A DNA stretch of 64,000 nt, from positions 1,738,503 to 1,802,502 of the forward strand of contig NZ_LZNS01000001.1 of the NCBI RefSeq assembly GCF_001984575.1. The letters are read 5' to 3'. The notes beneath the pieces were generated by a model. It saw only the letters and a list, made by a program, of their open reading frames with translations. It searched no databases and was not told where the DNA came from. The DNA comes from Streptomyces sp. MP131-18. Its GTDB lineage: Bacteria > Actinomycetota > Actinomycetes > Streptomycetales > Streptomycetaceae. Below are positions 49,458 to 56,770 of this stretch, one piece after another. Within the stretch, counting starts at the first letter, position 1; each line of letters starts with the position of its first letter. The translations under genes were made by a program, and so were the position numbers.

Positions 49458-49488
49458 GAACGGATATTCAACGAGCACGACATCGACC

Positions 49489-50064
49489 ATGGCATGGCCG
49501 CGGCGGCGCCGGTGGGGTGTGAGAGTCCTCGTACCGGTACTCGCCGGGGTGGTGGTTGCCTGCTCGGGTGGGGCCGGTGCGGAGGAGCGGGAGTACTCCG
49601 TGCCCGAGGAACTGTGCGGACTGCCCATCGATGTCGGAAGCTTCGACGCGTTGTTTCCTCCCGGGGAGGAGATGCAGGTACGCGATCAGTTCCAGCGAAC
49701 CGGTGGCCACCTGCTTCCCGACGGTATGTGCACGGTGACCGTGGACGGCGACCCGGCATTCCACCTTGCGCTGACCCCCGCATACGAGGGTGGTGTGCAG
49801 GAAGTGGTCGACAAGCGGCGGTACGAGATCACAGACGATACGCCGGACACCCTGCGCATCGGACCGCTCGCCGCCATCCGGTACGTCGAGTGCGGGGACG
49901 CCACTCCACAGCGGCCGCCGGAGTACGACTACGACGGTTTCGGGACCTCGGTCGGTGTGGAGGGCGACGGCGGCGAAGACCTGAGCGGGACCCTGGAACA
50001 AGTCGTCGGCCCGCTGGCCGAGGAGGTCGCGCCGCAGGTACACCCGGAGTTCTGCGACGTCTGA
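49489..50064 (+). CDS. Putative lipoprotein downstream of the large WXG-like protein
   Basis: This 191-residue protein has a basic MAWPRRRRWGVRV start, a hydrophobic helix and a lipobox (VVAC, C25), then an extracytoplasmic domain with four further cysteines. The GTG at 49429 is also open but would add 20 unlikely residues and overlap the preceding gene. Neither start has a good ribosome site, so the start is uncertain. It could be an immunity or receptor lipoprotein for its neighbour, by inference from position. Confidence 0.6.
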   Translation: MAWPRRRRWGVRVLVPVLAGVVVACSGGAGAEEREYSVPEELCGLPIDVGSFDALFPPGEEMQVRDQFQRTGGHLLPDGMCTVTVDGDPAFHLALTPAYEGGVQEVVDKRRYEITDDTPDTLRIGPLAAIRYVECGDATPQRPPEYDYDGFGTSVGVEGDGGEDLSGTLEQVVGPLAEEVAPQVHPEFCDV

Positions 50065-50079
50065 ACGCTCCGCTCCTGC

Positions 50080-50306
50080 GCCGGGGCGCGGCTCAGTTGA
50101 TCGCGCAAGGGAGGTCCCTTGTGAAACGGGTGTCCTCGGTGGGTCGGCGTTCCAGGGGTCGAGGGGCGAGGGACGTGGTTGCCTTCTTACAGCCAGGTGT
50201 CATCGCCGGACAGCGTGCGGGAGGTCAGGGTGGTGCCGGCGGTATGCCACAGGTTGTGGAACAGGTCGTCCATGCGCAGGCGTGACCGGCAGCAGAAGCG
50301 TGGGCC
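50080..50306 (-). pseudogene. Decayed duplicate of the acyl-CoA dehydrogenase 3' end
   Basis: This stretch aligns clearly with 50702-50940, the last ~75 codons and stop of the acyl-CoA dehydrogenase. The minus-strand reading LRMDDLFHNLWHTAGTT matches LRVDDLFHNLWHNTDTT, and SGDDTWL matches SGDYTWL. Small insertions and deletions break the frame. The match begins near the GCCGGGGCG at 50080 and stops abruptly after GTGGGCC at 50306. No complete gene copy is present. Confidence 0.8.
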
Positions 50307-50714
50307 TTCTGGTGCACCGCGCGGCCTCACAGGACACAGGTCCATGTCGATGTCGAGCCCACTTCGCAGGAAGGGCCTATGACACCGGCGCCGCGCGTGA
50401 GCAGCAGCGCAGTCCGTAAGCACGCCGCACGCAGGGCTGCTTCCCCCGCACTGGTACTGGTGTCGACCCCGACCTGCTCGACCCGCGCTTCCCTCCAGTG
50501 GATCTTTTCGTCCGGAGCAGTGAACTGGCAGGCGTAGGCGCTGACGTCACGTATCACCAGCAGTGCGGGCTCGAACAGTTCCCGGGCCCGAGTCGGGGCC
50601 CGAGTCGGTTCCGGAGGGGGCGCGGTACGGCCCTGCGCGTACGGGGCGAAGCCCCAGGTGCCGTGGCGAGTGCCTGGAGTCGGAGAAACGGGAATGCCCG
50701 TGCCGGGGCGGGGC
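50307..50714. other. Unassigned stretch between the decayed copy and the intact gene
   Basis: This 408-bp region has no recognisable gene. A minus-strand frame (50327-50557) reads a soluble-looking sequence (ACQFTAPDEKIHWREARVEQ) that I cannot assign and which may be another remnant. A 12-bp tandem repeat GGCCCGAGTCGG occurs near 50585-50610. The bases just before 50715 hold a short inverted repeat ACGGG/CCCGT that may help terminate the dehydrogenase transcript. Confidence 0.45.
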
Positions 50715-52616
50715 TCATTCGATCGTGCGGTGGACGTTCTTGTGCAGGGCGGTGTCCTCGGTGGGGTCGGCGATCCAGGGGCCGGGGGTCGAGGGGTCGT
50801 GGATGCCTTCTTCCAGCCAGGTGTAGTCGCCGGACAGCACGTGAGAGGCCAGGGCAGTGTCGGTGGTGTCGGTGTTGTGCCACAGGTTGTGGAACAGGTC
50901 GTCGACGCGCAGGCGTGACTGGCGGCAGAAGGCGTGGGCCAGTTGGTACGCCTCGCGGCCGTGGTCCTCGTGGGAGCGGAGGCGTTCGGCGTGGACGCAG
51001 GCCGCGGACATGGCGAAGAGTTCGGCGCCGATGTCCACGATGCGGCCGAGGAAGACCTGTTTGGTCTCCAGGCGGCCCTGCCAGCGGGACATCGCCATGA
51101 ACGTGGCGCGGGCCAGGCGTCGGGAGGCGCGTTCGACGAAGCGCAGGTGTGCCGCCAGGTTGGGGTGGCGGGAGACGTGGAAGTCCCCGTAGGCCAGGGG
51201 GAGATGGCCGCGGCCGGTGGCCAGGGTGGGAAGCCAGCGGGCGTAGAAGAGGCCGGCGGCGGTGGCGGACTTCCGCTTTTGGGTGAAGGAGGAGTCGGGG
51301 TCGATGAGCCCGCCCGCGACCTTCAGGTGGGCGTCGACCGCCTCGCGGGCGATCAGCAGGTGCATGATCTCGGTGGAACCCTCGAAGATGCGGTTGATGC
51401 GCAGGTCCCGCAGCATCTGTTCGGCGGGGATGCCGCGTTCGCCGCGGGCGGCCAGGGAGGCCGCGGTCTCGTAGCCGCGTCCGCCGCGGATCTGGACGAG
51501 TTCGTCGGCGATCCGCCAGGCCATCTCGCTGCTGTAGAGCTTCGCGAGCGCGGCCTCGATGCGGATGTCGTGGCGTTCCTCGTCGGCCAGTTCGCCGGAG
51601 AGTTCGAGCACGGCCTCCAGGGCGAAGGTGGTGGCGGCGATGAAGGAGAGTTTGGCGCCGACCGCCTCGTGCTTTCCGACCGGGCGTCCCCACTGTTCGC
51701 GCGCACCCGACCATTCGCGGGCGATTTTCAGGCACCACTTGCCCGCTCCGGTGCACAGGGCGGGGAGCGAGAGGCGGCCGGTGTTCAGGGTGGTCAGGGC
51801 GATCTTGAGGCCGGCCCCCTCGGCGCCTATGCGGTTGGCGGCGGGCACGCGCACGCCGCGGAGCCGGGTGACCCCGTTCTCGATGCCGCGCAGTCCCATG
51901 AACGCGTTGCGCTGCTCGACGGTGATGCCGGGCGAGTCGGCTTCGACGACGAAGGCGGTGATGCCGCGGTCGGGCACGCGCGCCATGACGACGAGCAGGT
52001 CGGCGACGACCCCGTTCGTGGTCCAGAGTTTCACGCCGTCCAGCACGTAGCTGTCGCCGTCGGGGACCGCGGTGGTGGCCAGGCGTGCCGGGTCGGAGCC
52101 GACGTCGGGCTCGGTCAGCAGGAAGGCGGAGATCGCGCCGCGGGCGCAGCGTGGCAGGAACGCCTTCCGCTGTTCCTCGGTGCCGAACAGTTTGAGTGGC
52201 TGCGGCACTCCGATGGACTGGTGCGCGGAGAGGAGGGCACCGACGGCGGGGCTCGCGGTACCGACGAGGGCGAGGGCGCGGTTGTAGTGGACGTGGCCGA
52301 GGCCGAGGCCGCCGTACTCCTCGCCGATTTTCATGCCGAACGCGCCGAGGTCGCGCAGCCCCGCGACGACTTCGTCGGGTATGCGCGCCTCGCGTTCGAT
52401 CAGGCCGCCGTCGATGCGTTCGGCGCAGAACGCGCGCAGCCGGTCGAGGAAGCGCTCGCCCCGCCGCGCCCCGGGCCCTTCCGGGTCCGGCCGGGGGTGG
52501 ATGAGGTCGAGCCGGAGCCGGCCGAGGAACAGTTCCTTGGCGAAGCTGGGCTGGTGCCAGTCCTGTTGCCGGGCGGCCTCGGCGACCCGGCGGGCTTCCC
52601 GTTCGGAGACGGTCAT
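50715..52616 (-). CDS. Acyl-CoA dehydrogenase
   Basis: This 633-residue flavoprotein catalyses alpha,beta-dehydrogenation of acyl-CoA. FAD-binding and catalytic regions are visible: AFLLTEPDVGSDPARLATTA, DGVKLWTTNGVVADLLVV, QIRGGRGYE and INRIFEGSTEIMHLL, which carries the active-site glutamate region. The N-terminal arm of about 90 residues and a C-terminal extension of ~170 residues make it longer than a standard ~380-residue enzyme. The ATG at 52616 follows GAGGTGTGTGG. It diverges from lacI, and a regulatory palindrome lies in the shared region. Confidence 0.92.
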   Translation of the reverse strand: MTVSEREARRVAEAARQQDWHQPSFAKELFLGRLRLDLIHPRPDPEGPGARRGERFLDRLRAFCAERIDGGLIEREARIPDEVVAGLRDLGAFGMKIGEEYGGLGLGHVHYNRALALVGTASPAVGALLSAHQSIGVPQPLKLFGTEEQRKAFLPRCARGAISAFLLTEPDVGSDPARLATTAVPDGDSYVLDGVKLWTTNGVVADLLVVMARVPDRGITAFVVEADSPGITVEQRNAFMGLRGIENGVTRLRGVRVPAANRIGAEGAGLKIALTTLNTGRLSLPALCTGAGKWCLKIAREWSGAREQWGRPVGKHEAVGAKLSFIAATTFALEAVLELSGELADEERHDIRIEAALAKLYSSEMAWRIADELVQIRGGRGYETAASLAARGERGIPAEQMLRDLRINRIFEGSTEIMHLLIAREAVDAHLKVAGGLIDPDSSFTQKRKSATAAGLFYARWLPTLATGRGHLPLAYGDFHVSRHPNLAAHLRFVERASRRLARATFMAMSRWQGRLETKQVFLGRIVDIGAELFAMSAACVHAERLRSHEDHGREAYQLAHAFCRQSRLRVDDLFHNLWHNTDTTDTALASHVLSGDYTWLEEGIHDPSTPGPWIADPTEDTALHKNVHRTIE

Positions 52617-52698
52617 GTCCACACACCTCGTCCCGATGAGCACTACTGGTGAGTATGTACCCGTTTCCGACCGGGTGAAAGCGCCTGTGAAAACATCG

Positions 52699-52712
52699 TT
52701 GAAGCGCTTCGA
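52699..52712. promoter_or_regulatory. LacI operator copy 1
   Basis: TTGAAGCGCTTCGA has the palindromic core GAAGCGCTTC (52701-52710). It matches the full TCGAAGCGCTTCGA copies at 62590 and 62760 at 13 of 14 positions. It lies between the acyl-CoA dehydrogenase and lacI and upstream of the lacI promoter. Confidence 0.8.
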
Positions 52713-52734
52713 TACATCTCTGGACACAGCCCAC

Positions 52735-52763
52735 TTGCCGGTCTAAGGTCAACGCGATTACAT
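52735..52763 (+). promoter_or_regulatory. Candidate lacI promoter
   Basis: TTGCCG (52735-52740) and TTACAT (52758-52763) are spaced by 17 nt. Transcription should start near 52770, immediately before operator copy 2, which would block initiation when occupied. The region also contains operator copy 1 about 30 nt upstream of the -35. Confidence 0.5.
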
Positions 52764-52775
52764 AGACAGCCGCTG

Positions 52776-52789
52776 TCGAAGCGCTTCAC
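52776..52789. promoter_or_regulatory. LacI operator copy 2
   Basis: TCGAAGCGCTTCAC shares the core GAAGCGCTTC (52778-52787). It lies between the proposed transcription start and the lacI start codon at 52816, a position typical for autorepression. Confidence 0.75.
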
Positions 52790-52815
52790 AACACCTCATT
52801 CCCACGGGAGAGCAG

Positions 52816-53865
52816 ATGGTCACTCTCGCCGAGGTCGCCCGGCATGCCGGCGTCTCCGCCAGCACGGTGAGCTACGTCCTCAGCGGCAAACGGACCATCT
52901 CCACCAGGACCAGGGAGCGCGTCGAGAAGTCCATCAGGGAACTGGGCTACCACCCCAACGCGGGCGCCCGCGCGCTGGCGAGCAACAAGTCGAACATCAT
53001 CGCCCTCATGATGCCGCTGCGCACGGACATGTACGTGCCGGTGATGATGGAAATCGCCATCGCGGTGGCCACCACCGCCCGCGAACGCGGCCACGACGTC
53101 CTGCTGCTGACCGGCCAGGAGGGCCCCGAGGCGGTGCGGCGGGTGGTCGGCAGCGGGCTCGCCGACGCGATGATCCTCATGGACGTGGAGCTCGAGGACA
53201 CCAGGCTGTCGCTGGTGCGCGAGTCCCCCCGCCCCGCGGTCCTCATCGGCCTGCCCGCCGACCCCAGCGAACTCACCTGCGTGGACCTGGACTTCGCCGC
53301 CACCGGCCGGCTGTGCGCGGAGCACCTGGCCGAGCTCGGGCACCGCGACGTCGCCGTGGTCGGCGAGGCCGCGGCCGTGTACGAGCGGCGCACCGGCTTC
53401 GCCGAACGCACCCTCCAGGGGGTGCGCGAGCGGGCGGCCGAGCTGGGCGTGCGCGTGCTGCACCGGCCGTGCGACGGGAGCTACGAGTCGACGGCCGGCA
53501 CGCTGGCCCGCATCTTCGACGAACGCCCCGCCACCAGCGCGGTCATCGTCCAGAACGAGGCCGCCATCGGCCCGATGCTCAGCCTGCTGCGCCAGCAGGG
53601 GCGGGCGGTCCCCGAGGACATCTCCGTGATCGCCGTGTGCCCCGAGCAGGTCGCCACGCAGCAGTCGGTCGCGCTGACCTCGGTGGCCATCCCGGCGCAG
53701 GAGATGGGCCGGCGGGCGGTCGAGCTGGTGATGGCCAAGGCCGGGGCGGCGGACGGCCGCGCGCCGACGGGGGCGGGGGCGGAGACCCTGATCGAGCTGC
53801 TTCCCCCGCAGTTGACCGTCCGGGCCAGCACCGGCCCGGCCCCCACCCCGACAGGAGCGCCGTGA
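52816..53865 (+). CDS. LacI-family transcriptional regulator of the sugar locus
   Basis: This 349-residue regulator has an N-terminal helix-turn-helix (VTLAEVARHAGVSASTVSYVLSG), followed by the hinge helix segment NAGARALASNKS. A periplasmic-binding-protein-like effector domain (IIALMMPLRTDMYVPVMMEI to VALTSVAIPAQEMGRRAVEL) completes it. The first operator copies flank its own promoter, and others control the transporter and GH3 genes. The effector is probably a sugar or short oligosaccharide from the degraded polymer. Its stop overlaps the GH31 GTG by 4 bp, so regulator and enzyme are coupled. Confidence 0.93.
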   Translation: MVTLAEVARHAGVSASTVSYVLSGKRTISTRTRERVEKSIRELGYHPNAGARALASNKSNIIALMMPLRTDMYVPVMMEIAIAVATTARERGHDVLLLTGQEGPEAVRRVVGSGLADAMILMDVELEDTRLSLVRESPRPAVLIGLPADPSELTCVDLDFAATGRLCAEHLAELGHRDVAVVGEAAAVYERRTGFAERTLQGVRERAAELGVRVLHRPCDGSYESTAGTLARIFDERPATSAVIVQNEAAIGPMLSLLRQQGRAVPEDISVIAVCPEQVATQQSVALTSVAIPAQEMGRRAVELVMAKAGAADGRAPTGAGAETLIELLPPQLTVRASTGPAPTPTGAP

Positions 53866-55901
53866 ACGACTCGTCCGCCGTATCCCTCGCCCAGTCCTCC
53901 CCCACCGTCGGGACCTTCCGGAGCAGCGCGGGCGCGCTGGAGTGGAGCGGCCGGCAGGAGACGTTGCGCCTGGAACCCTGGGGTCCGGACGGCATCCGGG
54001 TGCGGGCCGGGGTCGGCGGCCCCCTGCTGGACGGGCTGCCGGGGGCGCTGGCGGACGCGCCGGAGGAGACGGGCCCCGCCGTGGTGAAGATCGGCGACCG
54101 GCTGGCGACGCTGACCTGCGGGTCCATCACGGCGGAGGTGAGCGTCGAGGGCGAGGTCAGGTTCCTGCGCACCGCGGACGGCACGGAGTTGCTGGCCGAG
54201 GAGCGGGCGCACTTCTGGTGGCCGGGGCCGCGGCTCTACACCGCGACGGGGAACGGCTATCACCGGCTGGAGCAGCGGTTCGCGGCCTATCCGGGGGAAC
54301 GGCTCTACGGCCTCGGGCAGCACCAGCACGGGATGCTGGACCAGAAGGGCGCCGTGATCGACCTCGTGCAGCGCAACGCCGAGGTGTCGATCCCGGTGCT
54401 GACCTCGAACCGCGGCTACCTGCTGCTGTGGAACAACCCGGCGATCGGGCGCGTGGAGCTGGCGCGGAACGGGACACGGTGGGTCGCGGACAGCGCCCGG
54501 CAGATCGACTACTGGATCACGGCGGGCACGCCCGCCCAGACGCAAGGCAGGTACACGGCCGTGACGGGCCGTTCGCCGATGCTGCCGGAGTGGGCCGCCG
54601 GGTTCTGGCAGTGCAAGCTGCGCTACCGCACGCAGGAGGAACTGCTCGGCGTCGCGCGGGAGTACAAGCGCCGCGGGCTGCCGATCTCGGCGATCGTCTG
54701 CGACTTCTTCCACTGGACGCATCTGGGCGAGTGGAAGTTCGACCCGGCCGAGTGGCCCGACCCGGCGGCCATGGTGCGGGAGCTGTCAGAGCTTGGCATC
54801 CGGCTGGTCGTCTCGGTGTGGCCCTCGGTCTCGCCGCTGAGCGAGAACCACCAGGTCATGGAGCAGCGGGGCTTCTTCATCGGCACGGAGTACGGTCCGA
54901 TGGCGCACGCGGACTGGCCGGACAAGGAGGTCGCCGAGACGGTGCAGGTGGCGTTCTACGACGCGACCAACCCCGGGGCGCGGGACTTCGTCTGGTCGAA
55001 GGTGCGGGAGAACTACCTGGAGCCGTACGGCATCACGGCCTTCTGGCTGGACGCCTGCGAGCCGGAGCTGAAGCCCGGTTTCCAGGCCAACCTGCGCTAC
55101 CACGCCGGTCCTGGACTTGAGGTGGGGAACCTGTACCCGCGGGAGAACGCCAGGACGTTCGACGAGGGGCTGCGGGCCTCGGGGGCGGGCGCGGACGAGG
55201 TGATCACGCTGAACCGTTCGGCCTGGGCAGGCAGCCAGCGGCACGGCGCGGCGCTGTGGTCGGGCGACATCGGCACGGATTTCGCGACGCTGCGGCGGCA
55301 GATCGCGGCGGGTCTGAACACCTCGCTGTCCGGCATTCCGTGGTGGAACACGGACATCGGCGGCTTCCACGGCGGCGATCCGGAGGACCCGGAGTACCGC
55401 GAGGTGCTGGTGCGCTGGTTCCAGTTCGGCGCGCTTTCGCCGCTGATGCGGCTGCACGGCTTCCGCGACCCGGGGATGCCGCTGGGCCCGGAGATGACCG
55501 GCGGGCCGAACGAGGTGTGGTCCTACGGCCCCGAGGCGGGCGAGGTGCTGGAGTGGTACCTCGGGCTGCGGGAGCGGCTGCGGCCCTACGTGCTGGAGCA
55601 GATGAGGGCGGCGCACGAGGCGGGGCTGCCGCCGATGCGGCCGCTGTTCCTGGAGTTCCCCGACGACCCGCGGGCGTGGGACGTGGCGGACGCCTACCTG
55701 TTCGGTCCCGACCTGCTGGTGGCGCCGGTGCTGGCGGCCGGGGCGCGGGAGCGCGCGGTGTATCTGCCGGCCGGGGCGCGGTGGACGGACGCCTGGACCG
55801 GCGCCGCGTACCCGGGAGGCGCCGAGGCGGTGGTGCCCGCGCCGCTCGACCGGATTCCGCTGTTCCTGCGGGACGGCGCGCGCCTGCCCGTCACGGGCTG
55901 A
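53862..55901 (+). CDS. GH31 glycoside hydrolase, probable alpha-xylosidase
   Basis: This 679-residue enzyme has an N-terminal beta-sandwich (ERLYGLGQHQHGMLDQKG) and a (beta/alpha)8 barrel with GFWQCKLRYRTQEELLGVAREYKRRGLPISAIVCDFFHW. The nucleophile is D397 in FWLDACEPEL. The probable acid/base is D469 in LWSGDIGTDF. The LDxxEPE form is seen in GH31 alpha-xylosidases; alpha-glucosidases usually have WxDMNE. It has no signal peptide, so it acts on imported oligosaccharides. The GTG at 53862 is coupled to lacI. Confidence 0.88.
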   Translation: MNDSSAVSLAQSSPTVGTFRSSAGALEWSGRQETLRLEPWGPDGIRVRAGVGGPLLDGLPGALADAPEETGPAVVKIGDRLATLTCGSITAEVSVEGEVRFLRTADGTELLAEERAHFWWPGPRLYTATGNGYHRLEQRFAAYPGERLYGLGQHQHGMLDQKGAVIDLVQRNAEVSIPVLTSNRGYLLLWNNPAIGRVELARNGTRWVADSARQIDYWITAGTPAQTQGRYTAVTGRSPMLPEWAAGFWQCKLRYRTQEELLGVAREYKRRGLPISAIVCDFFHWTHLGEWKFDPAEWPDPAAMVRELSELGIRLVVSVWPSVSPLSENHQVMEQRGFFIGTEYGPMAHADWPDKEVAETVQVAFYDATNPGARDFVWSKVRENYLEPYGITAFWLDACEPELKPGFQANLRYHAGPGLEVGNLYPRENARTFDEGLRASGAGADEVITLNRSAWAGSQRHGAALWSGDIGTDFATLRRQIAAGLNTSLSGIPWWNTDIGGFHGGDPEDPEYREVLVRWFQFGALSPLMRLHGFRDPGMPLGPEMTGGPNEVWSYGPEAGEVLEWYLGLRERLRPYVLEQMRAAHEAGLPPMRPLFLEFPDDPRAWDVADAYLFGPDLLVAPVLAAGARERAVYLPAGARWTDAWTGAAYPGGAEAVVPAPLDRIPLFLRDGARLPVTG

Positions 55902-55926
55902 GCCGGGCGCCGTCCCGCCATGGGCT

Positions 55927-55967
55927 CCCCGCCCACCCGCCCCGTGCAGGGGAGCGGGTGGGCGGGG
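55927..55967. terminator. Terminator after GH31
   Basis: The perfect 14-bp inverted repeat CCCCGCCCACCCGC/GCGGGTGGGCGGGG (55927-55940 with 55954-55967) lies 26 nt past the GH31 stop. It is one of two adjacent hairpins between the convergent GH31 and GH12 genes. Confidence 0.75.
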
Positions 55968-56009
55968 GCAACGCGGCCCGGCGCTCCCTTCGGGCCGCGG
56001 GTCTTCGGC

Positions 56010-56051
56010 CGGCCCCACCGCACCTGCGGTGCGCGCGGTGCGGTGGGGCCG
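56010..56051. terminator. Terminator after GH12 (minus-strand operon)
   Basis: The perfect 14-bp inverted repeat CGGCCCCACCGCAC/GTGCGGTGGGGCCG (56010-56023 with 56038-56051) lies 15 nt beyond the GH12 stop. It ends the transporter-GH42-GH12 operon. Confidence 0.75.
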
Positions 56052-56065
56052 CGTCGTCGCCTGCC

Positions 56066-56770
56066 TCAGCCCTCGCTGACGCTGAAGTCGTTGGTGACGA
56101 ACTCGAGGCCGCCGGCGGACGAGGTGATCTCGTAGCCGAACTGCACGTCCCCGATGACGGTGTCCTGGCTCATCCAGCCCTGCTCGGTGATCCAGTCGAG
56201 GATCGGCAGAATGTCGACGTCGCCCTGCGAGGAGTTGCCCTGGCGCAGGAACGAGTAGACGTTGTTGGCGCCGTTGCTGCCGTTGTAGACGTCCCACGTG
56301 TGGCCGCCGAGGGTGGCCTCGCCGACGGGGTTGCCGAGCGGGCCGACGGGTCCCGTCCAGTTCATCCAGAGCATGATCTCGTGGTCGTAGTTCTCGTCCC
56401 AGACGTCGAACGTCGTGTTGTAGGCGCCGCTGTCCGGGACGGTGACGTCGTAGTTCGCGCTCAGCGAGCCGATGTCGCCGATCGGCTCGCCGACGATCCA
56501 CTTGGCATTGGGGTAGGACTTGATGCCGCCGGTGTTGGGGTGGTCGGCGGTCACGGACCACTGCGAGCCCGAGTCGGCGGCGATGCACTGGCTGCCCGCG
56601 CCCGAGCCCCAGATGTTGTTGTAGACGATGTAGCCGTCGCCGGGCTCCCAGTTGCCCCACTGGTCGCAGGACTCCCAGGCGGCTGCGGCGTTCGCGGTGC
56701 CGGCGGTGAGGCCGGCACCGGTGATCACCGCGGTCGTCAGGGCGGCGGTGGTGAGAACGAGTCGTTGCAT
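56066..56770 (-). CDS. Secreted GH12 endo-beta-1,4-glucanase / xyloglucanase
   Basis: This 234-residue protein has a signal peptide (about residues 1-28, cleavage after TANA) and then a GH12 jelly-roll domain. The nucleophile is E131 in DHEIMLWMNW and the acid/base is E214 in VQFGYEITSSAGG. There is no carbohydrate-binding module. GH12 includes both cellulases and xyloglucan-specific enzymes, and the neighbouring GH31 alpha-xylosidase favours xyloglucan. The ATG at 56770 lies 34 bp inside the GH42 reading frame, so translation of the two is coupled. Confidence 0.9.
   Translation of the reverse strand: MQRLVLTTAALTTAVITGAGLTAGTANAAAAWESCDQWGNWEPGDGYIVYNNIWGSGAGSQCIAADSGSQWSVTADHPNTGGIKSYPNAKWIVGEPIGDIGSLSANYDVTVPDSGAYNTTFDVWDENYDHEIMLWMNWTGPVGPLGNPVGEATLGGHTWDVYNGSNGANNVYSFLRQGNSSQGDVDILPILDWITEQGWMSQDTVIGDVQFGYEITSSAGGLEFVTNDFSVSEG

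Noticed and set aside
49429-49488. GTG start of the 211-residue form of the lipoprotein
   Set aside because: The added 20 residues precede a normal signal peptide and overlap the preceding gene. It remains possible, because neither start has a good ribosome site.
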